From positions 1 to 19,623 of the forward strand of contig JAAMXY010000845.1 in the NCBI GenBank assembly GCA_019677205.1: DNA of 19,623 nucleotides, given 5' to 3'. The notes under the pieces were generated by a model. That model ran no database searches, was not told the origin of the DNA, and saw only the letters and a program-made list of their open reading frames with translations. The position numbers and the translations under genes were made by a program. This DNA comes from Pinguiococcus pyrenoidosus (Eukaryota > Sar > Pinguiophyceae > Pinguiochrysidales > Pinguiochrysidaceae). How positions within the stretch are numbered: the first letter of the stretch is position 1; every line of letters begins with the position of its first letter. Below are positions 10,073 to 19,127 of this stretch, in pieces.

Positions 10073-12988
10073 ATGCACGGAAGTCGAGTTGAGCCGCGAA
10101 AGCTGTATCTTTCGCCCCCGACGCCTCCGGCGCTACGCTGCCTCGCGCCGCCGCGTCCTCTTCATCACGCCGCAGCGCTAACTGGCACTTTGCAACTTGA
10201 GATGCCTCGACAGAGTGTGTCGATGCGGATTCGGTGGGTGGCTCTCTTCCGAAACGCGTGCCTTCGCCTAGCGCTTTTCCAGCTCGGCGTGCTTCTCAGC
10301 GCCACTGCAGAGATTTCCGAGCCCCGCGTCCTTGGCGAATCGCGCTTTCGCAGCGCGGTGAGGCAGCTGGTACTGCAGTGCGTGAAGTCGCGGGTCCTTA
10401 GTGGCTGGGCAGCGACTGTGCGGCAGCTACGGAGGCGGCATGCGGAGGCTGCGCTCCTGCTTCTGGCGAAAGCGTTCCAGCGTTGGCAGCAGCGTCGACG
10501 ACGTGGGCTCGAGCAGAAGACGTGCATGGCTCTTCTACAGGCAAAGATTGGCGCGAGAGCCGCGAGAGATCACCTGCGAAAATGGCAGGACCTGCGCAAG
10601 GTTGCGGCGCTGCGGCGGCTCCAACGAAGCAGATGCTGGGACTATGTGATGGCAGCGCAGCGCTGTCTTCGTGCTTCTTCGCAGGTGGCCAGACTGCGCC
10701 AGCGAGCCTCTAAGAGATGTCACTGGCATCGCTGGAAGCAGGCACTACGATACTTGCTCTCTGCACGTGCGGTCATGTCATCAAGATGGTCTCAGACAAG
10801 CAAGGAATGTTTCCTCAACTGGCGACGCCTGAGGCGAGGCGTTTCCATGGCCCACACTTTCCACGGAGGACGGGCTTGTATGAAGGCGCTGTCGAGACTA
10901 CGGACGATGCGAAATGAGCGACAGCATCTCCAGAGGCTGTATGCGGTCGGGAAGAATGAGCATCTCCGGAGAAAGCTTCGAGATGCTCTGCAAGCGCTTC
11001 GCAGCAGCGCATGTAGCCAAGCAATTCGGAGCGGCAACCTTGCGCATCAAGTCCTTCACTCGAAACGCAAGTCCATCTGGGCTAAATGGAGGCGAAGGCT
11101 TCAGCTTCGCAACACCGAGCGCGCTGCGCAGGACTGCGTCAGGACACTGCGCGTCTTCTGGCAGAAGCGTGCCACGATCCGAAGGTGGCGGAAGGAGAAG
11201 GTGTACTTGGCAAACCTCGCTTGGACGCAGCAAAGCGTGTCGCTGTCAACTCTGAGAACGTGTTGGGCGGGGTGGCGACGACGCCTGCACCAAACACAAG
11301 GGATCCGCTACGTTTGGGAGCGGCGGCGAAGACGATGTCTGAGAAAGGCTTTCGCGTCATGGCAGGAGCTGCACACCCGCCGAAAGCACGTCGACCTCCA
11401 AGCGACGCGGCAATGCAAAAGAGCTGCGCTCCAGACGTGGCGCACTGTCTATGCAATGCATCTGGGGAGCAATGAACGTTCCAAAGCTCAAGGGCGCAAG
11501 AGGGTTCCAAGAGAGCTGACGCTTGGATCTGGCGCTGCCCTGGAGATTCGCCCCTGTCGCCGCAACCTCTCGGATGTCGCCATGCAGGTCTCGAAATGGC
11601 AGCAGCGATGCGTCGCGCTCAAGGCGCTCAACAGGTTGAAGGGCTTGTACGAGCGCTCAAAGCTCCTCGAGCGCATCGCGCAGCAGTACGACGTCTCGAC
11701 GAGGCAAAGCCGCATGGTTCGCCGAGCGATGAAGGCCTTGCAGACATACTGGAAAGACGGTCTCCGGAATCGGCGCGAAGTTGAGCGCCGCACCACCATC
11801 CACATGCTGAAACGTTTCTTCGCTCTTTGGCGTGCCCGATACGATGCTGAGCAAGTTTACCCCGCCCAGGAACGACGTAAGATTCCACCGGAACAGCTTC
11901 TCACGGTGAGGCATCGGATGCGCCGAGCTCGGTGCCGGCTTCACCTGAGGCGGTGGCGGGCAGCAACTCGCATCTCAAGAAACGCCGTCGAGGCCCTCTC
12001 GACGGCAAGGGCTTTCTACTCCAACCGCGCTTGGAAAGCAGGGCTGCTCCGTCTGAAGGCGACGCTTGTGGAGAAGCGTAGTAGCTTCAGTCCACGCCGA
12101 AGAGCTCTCAAGCTGTGGCGACGGCTCGTCGCTCAACGAGGAGATCTGCGTGTCATGATCAGTCGAAGCGACCAGTCACGAAGGAGACAGATTCTCCTCT
12201 GGTGGCGGAAACTAACGTGGCTGAGGGAACGAGGCTTGGTCACCTACGAGGAGCGTCTTTGTCGCGTCGCCCTTTACGAGTGGAAGTTTGGTGCGGTTGC
12301 TGGGCGCGTGGCCGATCGTCATCGTAGCCGGCGGCAGAGGCGCTGCGCATTGGCTCTGCTTTCCCATGCGTGCCGTCTGCGAATTCGCTGGCGATCATTG
12401 CTTCACGTCGCGTGCAAAAATCGCCGGAGGGCGTGCGTGAGGAGCGGAATCGCACTGCTATGCTGCAACGCAATTTGCTGCTCGCTTTTGCGCAAGCATT
12501 TTGCCCAGTCCAGGGCAACCGAGAAGAGAGCGGCGGCGCCTGCCTTTCTCCGACGGCGGCTAAGGCAATGGTCTGTTCGTGCCAAGGTTGGAGCGGTCCT
12601 CGCCGGCACGGGACTCCACCAAGCGAGGCAGAGGCTGCTTCTGGTTTCATGGAGATCCCGGTCGCGCAAGCGGTTGCGAGATCGTGACTTGCTTGTGGCT
12701 GCCGTGGATCACCACCGCGTGACGAAGCGCAAGAGCGGTTTCCTGCGCCTCTATCGCGCTTGTAGGCTACTCGCGCACAGAAGAACGGCTCAGGCCTCCG
12801 CCCAGGAGTGGTCCTCTGCACAGTCTGTGAGACGCGGTGTGTTGCGCCTCAAACGCCTGGTACGCCATTCGCGAGCAAGACAGAGTCGCCACTCAGCCGT
12901 CGCCACCGCTTGCAGCCGACGCCTCCGGCGCTTCTGGAACCTCTGGCGGAGGCGTCAGCGGCATCTCGATCGCCATCGTGCAAGCTAG
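10073..12988 (+). CDS. SFI1-like centrin-binding repeat protein
   Basis: A single 971-residue open frame, strongly basic (Arg-rich) and almost entirely helical in character. It is built of degenerate repeats whose core is a hydrophobic pair plus Trp followed by Arg/Lys (AFQRWQQRRRR, CFLNWRRLRR, AFASWQELHTRR, FFALWRARY, HLRRWRAA, ILLWWRKL). Core Trp residues fall near 112, 138, 171, 221, 250, 339, 401, 430, 456, 509, 560, 586, 628, 682, 711, 737, 833, 860 and 958, many 26-33 residues apart. This is the pattern of Sfi1 repeats, each of which binds one centrin. Sfi1 forms long filaments at spindle pole bodies, centrosomes and basal bodies. The N-terminal 70 residues lack the pattern, so the true start may lie elsewhere (see the candidate exon at 9777-10037). 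With TBC1D31 it is the second centriole-type gene in the window. A related Arg/Trp-rich IQ or centrin-binding family is the main alternative. Confidence 0.82.
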   Translation: MHGSRVEPRKLYLSPPTPPALRCLAPPRPLHHAAALTGTLQLEMPRQSVSMRIRWVALFRNACLRLALFQLGVLLSATAEISEPRVLGESRFRSAVRQLVLQCVKSRVLSGWAATVRQLRRRHAEAALLLLAKAFQRWQQRRRRGLEQKTCMALLQAKIGARAARDHLRKWQDLRKVAALRRLQRSRCWDYVMAAQRCLRASSQVARLRQRASKRCHWHRWKQALRYLLSARAVMSSRWSQTSKECFLNWRRLRRGVSMAHTFHGGRACMKALSRLRTMRNERQHLQRLYAVGKNEHLRRKLRDALQALRSSACSQAIRSGNLAHQVLHSKRKSIWAKWRRRLQLRNTERAAQDCVRTLRVFWQKRATIRRWRKEKVYLANLAWTQQSVSLSTLRTCWAGWRRRLHQTQGIRYVWERRRRRCLRKAFASWQELHTRRKHVDLQATRQCKRAALQTWRTVYAMHLGSNERSKAQGRKRVPRELTLGSGAALEIRPCRRNLSDVAMQVSKWQQRCVALKALNRLKGLYERSKLLERIAQQYDVSTRQSRMVRRAMKALQTYWKDGLRNRREVERRTTIHMLKRFFALWRARYDAEQVYPAQERRKIPPEQLLTVRHRMRRARCRLHLRRWRAATRISRNAVEALSTARAFYSNRAWKAGLLRLKATLVEKRSSFSPRRRALKLWRRLVAQRGDLRVMISRSDQSRRRQILLWWRKLTWLRERGLVTYEERLCRVALYEWKFGAVAGRVADRHRSRRQRRCALALLSHACRLRIRWRSLLHVACKNRRRACVRSGIALLCCNAICCSLLRKHFAQSRATEKRAAAPAFLRRRLRQWSVRAKVGAVLAGTGLHQARQRLLLVSWRSRSRKRLRDRDLLVAAVDHHRVTKRKSGFLRLYRACRLLAHRRTAQASAQEWSSAQSVRRGVLRLKRLVRHSRARQSRHSAVATACSRRLRRFWNLWRRRQRHLDRHRAS

Positions 12989-13454
12989 GGAACGAACTGT
13001 TCGGATGGAAGTGATCGTGATCAGTGTGGGCCCTGTCCCCTCTCTTCTCCATGGGACAAGAGCAGTCGAGTGCAAGGAGGTTTCGGCGCCTTTGGATGTA
13101 GACAAGGGCGCACGGGATACGGTGTCGTAAATGACAAATCACGAAAGCCGTGGCTGGGCAGCGGCGCAGGACGCAGCAAGAGAAGCGAGGAGGACAGGTC
13201 TTCAAAAAGCAGAATCACACTGGTTGCTATTGAGTGCACTATTTTGTAAAACCAGGTCAACTTGAAACGGAGAAGGGTGACCAAACTGCTCTGGGCCTCG
13301 CTTCGTCACATCGTCCAGAGTGGACAGAACTTGCTGCGTTTTCGAAGTACTGGCTTCCACAAACGATCAACACGACTCCCACGGCAGGTCTGAGACGTCT
13401 TCACTTTTGGCCACCACCCAACCTAACAGGATCCCAAACTCCTCGGCCTCCGCA
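12989..13454. other. Convergent intergenic region between SFI1-like and ATPase genes
   Basis: This 466-bp gap between two convergent stop codons must contain both 3' UTRs. A short inverted repeat (TGTCCC / GGGACA, loop about 13 nt) lies near 13034-13058, and an ATTTTGTAAAAC stretch near 13240 could be a poly(A)-region element for the + gene. I see no gene. Confidence 0.5.
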
Positions 13455-16400
13455 CTAATAGTAGGTGTTCCTCTCGAGCCAGCCCTTCACGCGAATGACC
13501 TGTCCCGTCGCAGCATCTACCGTCTCCGGGCTAGTGACGCGCATCAAGAACTTACGAGTCTCGTCGTAGACGAAGATCATGATGCTGAAAGGAATTCCTG
13601 GGAACCAGTGAGTCAAGCGGAGGTTTCGGGTACCCAACACGTGGATCGGCAGGCAGTAGCACAACCAAGCGGCGAGGGCGGTCTCGAAGAAGAGTCCGAA
13701 GTTCAAGGTCGAGTTCTTCATGCCCTGTGACCGGATGGACAGCCAGCGGGTCTTGCAGATGAGCAAGTCGGCCCACTGCACGACCACGATGGACACGAAG
13801 AAGGCGCCCTGCGAGTGTCGGAGCGCCTCCAGCGCCGTCATCCGCGATGCGATGTTCATGCACACCTGCGCGTCGCTGACGTCATCACCGTAGCGGTAAG
13901 GAGTGCCGTCGGCCTGCAGACCGATGATGTCATCGGTGGCGGTGCGTGCCAGGGAGCAGGCCAAGGAACACTCATCCTCGCAGAAGGCCGGCATGAAGAG
14001 CTCCATGTTGTCGTACACGGTCTGGCATGCCGTCGTCAGCGGGTGCGTCGCTCCCGGGAAGCCGTTGCAGAACACGGCATCTTCGTACTGCTGGTCATGC
14101 TCGTAGTTGTCCACGATTGGCTGCTCGTTTGCACCCTGACCACCGAGGAGGGTACGGTACCACGAAACAACGGGATCGGTATCCTGGTTCGCCTGCCAAG
14201 CCTCGGTACCGGATTCCGCGGCTTCCAAGGCGTCGTCAGAGATGAGGATGTCGGACCCGCCATCCTGGCTGAAGTCCGGGTCGGCCAGTCCGATGGAGTA
14301 GAGCCCGTTGAGCTGGAAACGGAAGTACGTGATCGGCTCGGCCCCGCCGTAGGCGCCACCGAGCGTCTCAAGATCATCCGTGTCCCAGTACAGCCACTGG
14401 TTCTTCCAGAACGGCGACATCCTGCCGCGCCAGGGGATGTAGGGGAAGTAGTCGTCCGCCATCAGGGCAAGCATCGACTCGAGACTGTTCAGGCGCGCGT
14501 CTCCGGTTGCCGCCTCGCCTGTCGTCGGCTCGAAATCGTCCACGTCGAAGTACTCGGTTGACTCGGCCTCCTGGCAGTTGGTCCCGCAGTTCTCGCCACC
14601 GGGGCCGATCAGGTTGGTGGCGGAGTATTCGCAGTCGATGATGTAGCCACCATCTCCGCGATCCCAGAGCGGGTACTCGACCGAAGGGGGCACTTCCGAG
14701 GGGTCGCGCGTCGGATCGATCTCGCCGTCCTTGTTGACATACTGACCGCCCGAGAAGCGGCAGAAGAGCACCTGGCGGCCGAACATCTCGCCGCGATCGA
14801 TGCCCGGCAGGATGTGGGGCGGGTATCCGTAGTCGTTGAGCACCACGAGCCACGTGTAGAAGCCTGCAGTCGCTTGCATGATGCCGATCTGGAGGTAGGC
14901 GAGGAAGATGAGCTTCTTCGTCACAAGGCGGTCAACCTTGGAGTTGCGCGGGGGGCGCTTCATGATGTCGGCTTCGGCCTCCTCGTACGCCATGGAGATC
15001 GCCGGCACGAGGTCCGTACCAAGGTCGATGGCGAGGATCAGGATGGTCGGGAGGGGCAGGGGCGTAGAGAGCGTCACGAAGCAGAGGAACGGCGTGATCT
15101 CCGGAATGTTGGACGTGAGCGTGTAGCAGATCGACTTCTTCAGGTTGTCGAAGATGAGGCGACCCTCCTCCACGCCAGACACGATCGAGGCGAAGTTGTC
15201 ATCCAGAAGGATCATATCCGCGGCGTTCTTCGACACGTCGGAGCCCGCGATACCCATGGCAACGCCAATGTCGCCCTTCTTGAGCGCGGGGGAATCGTTG
15301 ACGCCATCGCCGGTGACGGCGACGATGTGTCCGAGGCGCTGGTTGTTTTCGACGATGACAAGCTTCTGCTGCGGGGACGTACGCGCGAACACGATCTGCG
15401 GGTGCATGAGGATCTCATCCCAGCGCTCCTGGGGCATATCCGCGCTGATCTTCGGGCCGGGCACGACGATGGCCTCCGCGTCATCCGGGTCCATGTATCC
15501 CGGATCACCAGCCATGAGACCGATGGATCCGTCCGGGCGAGCCTTCTCCGCGTTCTTGCGCATGATGTCCTCGCGGGTGTCGCCCCAGAGGATGCCCACA
15601 CTCTTCGCGATCGCCGCGGCCGTCTTCGGGTGGTCACCGGTGACCATGATTACCTTGATACCGGCGGTCTTACAGAGAGCAACGGCGCCGGGCACCGCGT
15701 CACGGGGGGGATCGATGAGCGCCATGAGGCCCAGGAAGACCATTCCCTCCTTGGCGTTGGGGTGGAAGGGCTTGAGCTTGCTCGGGTCCAGCGCATCGGC
15801 TTGCACGAGCGCCTCGCGGTTCTTCTCCTCGAAGAAGTCCCCGATGGGGAAGTTGCTGGTCTCGTAGTCGTCCATGTTCGAGATGTACTCGTAATTGTCC
15901 GGATACTTGTCCGTCGGCAGCACCCGTTCGCAGAATCCCAGCACGCGGAGGCCGTTCTCGGACATGTGGTCCTGCAGCTTCTTCACCACGTTCTTGGCGT
16001 CTTCGGGGAAGTCCACCACCTCGCCGTTGATGAAGGCCTCCGTGCACCTGTCGATGATTCGCTCGGGAGCTCCCTTCATCAGCACCGCGCGGCTTCCGTC
16101 CTCAAGCTTGTGGACGTGAGCCTGGTACTTGTTCTTCGAGTTGAAGGGGATCTCGATGACGACGGGATTCGTAGCGCGGTAGTCTTCAATGTCACGGAAC
16201 TCGTGGCAGAACTTGATCATCGCACCCTCCGATGCGTTGCCCACGGTCTTCCACACCACCTCGTCGATGATGGTACCATCTCCCTGCAGGACGCCCATGC
16301 GGAACGGCTTCGCCTTGCCATCCTCGTCGAACTTGGATTCGGGCTTGAAGGTCGCCTTGTTGCACAGGGTACCGCAGCGCTGGAGGCGCTGGAACGCGGC

Positions 16401-18009
16401 GCTGGACGGGTCGTGGGTTTCTCGGCCGTTCGTGAAGGAGGACCGGCAGTCGAAGGTCTCGAAGCCATTCGGCCCTCCGTACACAATCTGGACGACCGTC
16501 ATGTCGTTCTTCGTGAGCGTTCCGGTCTTGTCCGAGCAGATGCAGGAGGTGGAGCCCAGGGTCTCGACGCCTTCCAGGTTCTTAACCAGCACTTTCTTCT
16601 TGACCATCTTGGTCGCGGTGAGCGTAAGCGCAACGGTCACGGTGGCGAGGAGGCCCTCCGGCACGTTCGCCACGATGATACCAATCACAAACACAAGGTT
16701 CGTGATCGGCTCGGCCTGGACGACGAACTGTCCGATGAGGAAGAAGGTCACGCCGAGGAAAATGGCGATGGCGGAGATGATGTGAATGAAGTGCTCGATC
16801 TCGATGTTGATGGGCGTCTGCTTCGAGTCGGTTCCGAGGGCGAGGGCGGCAATGCGACCGAGGAAGGTGTTGTCGCCGACCTGGATGACGATGCCCTCGC
16901 AGGAGCCTTCCGGCACCTGCGTCCCGAAGAAGCAGAGGTTCTTGGTCTCAAGCGGGTCGTCGTCGGTGGTGACCGCCTTGCGCTTGATGGGGAGGGACTC
17001 TCCCGTGATGGACGCGTTGTCGACCGCCATGTCGTCGGAGCACTGGATGATGCGGATGTCAGCGGGGATGGCGTCGCCGCCAACAAGCACGATGATGTCG
17101 CCGCGGACGATGTTCTCGGCCTCGACTTCCTTGATCTCGGACTTTCCCTCCTTGTTCACACGCTTCACTTTCACCTGGGGGGGAAGCAGGTTCTTGAAAG
17201 CTGCCATCATGTTGTCAGACTTCTGGTTCTGGTAGAACGAGAAGAGGCCGGTGATGACGACCACGGCGAAGAGCACGACGCCAAGGTAGAGGTTGTCCAG
17301 CTCGGCACGGAGCGCGAAGGCGATCATACAGAGAATGCCGCCCGCCCACAGGAGACTCGGAAAAAGACTGAACAGCTCCACGAAGAGCTTGACATACCAC
17401 GGCGTGGAAGGGGGAGGCGTCAGCTTGTTCTTGCCGTCCTCGTGAAGTCTCTGCTGCGCGAACTCCTCCGTGTGCCCCTGAGACGCAGAGAGAACACGCG
17501 TTAATGGCACGTCGACGGCAGTCCGCGTCACCTTGGCTATTACGCAAGGATGCAAGGCAGCGCGCACACACACACACACTCTCTGTCTCTCTCTTACTCT
17601 CACTCTCTCTCTGCAGCAGCGCGCACACGCATGTTCTTGCCACACCTTCTGCCTCTCGCCAATCTCTTCGCACAAACCGACGTGCTCGAGCGACGCAGCC
17701 TGGGACCACCGGAGAGATCTTCACGCAGCGCAGCAGGTCCGTGAGCAAGCGGAGAGCGCTGCTACTGTCTGGGACACGCGGGGCTTCAACGATCGATGCT
17801 CTGGCGCCGAACGTGGGCTGCCCACCACGCGATCTCGCACAAAAAATCCACGAGGTACGACCTACCGTGGTTGGGTTGGCATTGAGCTTCTGGTAGAGCT
17901 CATCGAGCTCCATGCGATGCTCCACGATGGTGTCGTTGGCATTCTTCTTGAGCTCGTCCATGCGCGCGGCATCTTCGGCCTTGTTGCTGCCACCGAAGCA
18001 GAGAACCAT
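13455..18009 (-). CDS. P2C P-type ATPase (Na+ or Na+/K+ pump alpha subunit type) with a very large M7-M8 loop
   Basis: Exons 18009-17866 and 17477-13455 join in phase 0 across a 388-nt intron, giving 1388 residues (animal alpha about 1020). Motifs seen: TGES at 206-209, PEGL with Glu322 in M4, the phosphorylation site DKTGTLT with Asp364, KGAPER nucleotide-binding, MVTGDHP, TGDGVND at 770-776, M5 YTLTSNIPEITPFL, M6 IDLGTD with Asp866, M8 VQWADL with Gln1282, and the C-terminal NTYY end. Ser in M5, rather than the Lys of H+/K+ pumps, and the kept M4/M5/M6/M8 ligands argue for Na+ transport. In M9 the family EE pair is FE. By comparison with pig alpha numbering (from memory), about 67 extra residues lie in the cytoplasmic P/N domains and about 297 in the M7-M8 loop. 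That loop (about 930-1270) has ten Cys, is acidic, shows no N-X-S/T sequon and lacks the SYGQ beta-binding motif. The M1-M2 loop is shorter than in animals. Plasma-membrane location is inferred. Confidence 0.96.
17558..17628. repeat. (CA)n/(CT)n microsatellite flanked by 12-bp direct repeats, in the ATPase intron
   Basis: A CA run (about 17565-17579) passes into a CT-rich run to about 17612. CAGCGCGCACAC occurs on both sides, at 17558-17569 and 17617-17628. It sits in the ATPase intron, reading GA/GT-rich on the transcribed strand, about 80-140 nt from the 3' splice site. Confidence 0.88.
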
Positions 18010-18420
18010 GGCTTGTCGGCCCCTCTCGCTCCCGGACGGAGGCGGCACCAAGCGCAGCTGCGGCGCACTGTCTAGAGGCGAGCCCGCTCTGTCCACCACA
18101 AGCTAGGCTTGTCGAACGAGGTAGGCCAAGCCGGTGCGCAACGATCAGGTACGCTGGACGCAGTGGCACCAGGCAGCACCTCTCGTATAACGGGCGCAAT
18201 CTAAGGTGGGGACGCCAACGAGCTTCCCCTTACGCGCCTGGATTGCGCTGTTTGAAATATCTTGAAACCTCCAAAATCAACACGTAATTCGTATTCCTAT
18301 CATTTTGAAGAGTTTCAAAAGAACTTCTGAGATCCGATCCGATTATCCTTCACGAAACGCATAGTTTTGCTCCAAAGGCCTGAACGTCATCGACCTATCG
18401 CGGTCGCCGAAGATGACCAA

Positions 18421-19032
18421 TCAACGTTTCGTCCTTGCAGACGTCCCATTGGCTGGAGCTGAAAAATTTGGCGAGAAGAGGTTATAAATCAATGTAGTAG
18501 CTGATGTAGGCTCCCTTTCTTGGTTCCTCTTTCGGAGAGCTTCTCGGGCTGAAGGACAGCCGATGTGCGCGGGATCGATTTCATACAAGAAATAACGAGC
18601 TCGACAATCCCGTTCCAGTGGCTGCCTGGAATGCGTTGATTGGCCGCCTTGGCCGCAAGGACCAATCCAGACCTCTCTTGGGGACGGATGGCCGAGGAAC
18701 CTGTAGCATGGGCGGGACCGAAGCTTCACGCCAATCGTCGCGGCTCGTCGGCCCTGTTCCAGACGTGTCTTTGCATTCGTGTACTGCTCCTTCGCCCAAT
18801 GGAGCGAACGAAACGTAGACTCGATTGGCCCAATAAAAATTCCAGAACTCTTACGGTTGGAGGCATCTGGTCTTTCATTGGCTCTGCAGAATTGGCGCCT
18901 ATTCATCCGCATTTCTGTTGAGCTGCGAAAATGCAAGTGGGTAGAAACTTTGGCTCCGACCCCGTCGGTCGTTGCGTCGATTTTCAAGCTCGTGTGCATC
19001 AGTTGGGCAATTTCGAAACCGGCCGACGACAT
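18421..19032 (-). CDS. Doubtful 203-codon open frame inside the CCAAT region
   Basis: An ATG-started frame of 203 codons, which is longer than expected by chance in non-coding DNA of this composition. The protein (Arg/Ser/His-rich, six Cys) resembles nothing I know, its third-position GC is lower than in the real neighbours, and it overlaps the CCAAT cluster. It would break the divergent arrangement. I list it only as a possible hypothetical gene. Confidence 0.17.
   Translation of the reverse strand: MSSAGFEIAQLMHTSLKIDATTDGVGAKVSTHLHFRSSTEMRMNRRQFCRANERPDASNRKSSGIFIGPIESTFRSLHWAKEQYTNAKTRLEQGRRAATIGVKLRSRPCYRFLGHPSPREVWIGPCGQGGQSTHSRQPLERDCRARYFLYEIDPAHIGCPSAREALRKRNQEREPTSATTLIYNLFSPNFSAPANGTSARTKR
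18483..18489 (+). promoter_or_regulatory. Possible TATA box (TATAAAT)
   Basis: TATAAAT lies 35 bp after an ATTGG box and 66 bp after a CCAAT box, the usual order of a core promoter reading to the right. It would place a start near 18510. No obvious product follows directly, so this remains tentative. Confidence 0.3.
18638..18667. repeat. Imperfect palindrome with CCAAT arms
   Basis: GATTGG at the left end and CCAATC at the right end flank a second inverted pair, CTTG and CAAG, around a GCCG centre. It could be a paired binding site for a dimeric or NF-Y-type factor, or form a small hairpin. Confidence 0.6.
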
Positions 19033-19127
19033 GATCTTATCACCATTGCTCCAAGCACTATTTTATCATAAGACTAAGAATCACCCTTGGTCCAAGCATC
19101 ATCATAATAGATTGCTTTTTCTAACAG

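Larger units (their letters stand above)
18417..18895. promoter_or_regulatory. Cluster of ten CCAAT/ATTGG boxes
   Basis: CCAAT occurs at 18417, 18662, 18731, 18796 and 18830. Its reverse complement ATTGG occurs at 18448, 18639, 18824, 18877 and 18891. About one would be expected by chance in 480 bp on both strands. CCAAT is the core site of the conserved eukaryotic factor NF-Y, which often acts from clustered sites with regular spacing in TATA-poor or divergent promoters. Two sites form the palindrome ATTGGCCCAAT (18824-18834). Confidence 0.6.
18010..19127. promoter_or_regulatory. Divergent intergenic region upstream of the ATPase and the last gene
   Basis: This 1.1-kb region lies upstream of the ATPase start (18009, minus) and of the rightmost gene. 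Its first part (about 18240-18360) is AT-rich. Its middle is packed with CCAAT boxes (separate entry). A possible 203-codon minus-strand frame lies inside it (separate entry). I see no tRNA, rRNA or snRNA signature. Confidence 0.6.

Noticed and set aside
14814-17504. 896-residue open frame on the + strand opposite the ATPase
   Set aside because: It is the antisense shadow of the ATPase: His/Asp/Val/Arg-rich composition from codon complementarity and no known domain.
17478-17675. N-terminal extension of the ATPase reading frame upstream of 17477 (Cys/Arg/Val-rich)
   Set aside because: It is intron read-through across the CT/CA microsatellite. The upstream exon at 18009-17866 gives the expected alpha-subunit N-terminus (MELDELYQKL) and joins in phase 0 at a good acceptor.
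18510-18800. A spliceosomal snRNA or tRNA driven by the TATAAAT/CCAAT promoter
   Set aside because: I could not find U1, U2, U4, U5 or U6 core sequences or a tRNA B-box-like GGTTCGA motif on either strand.
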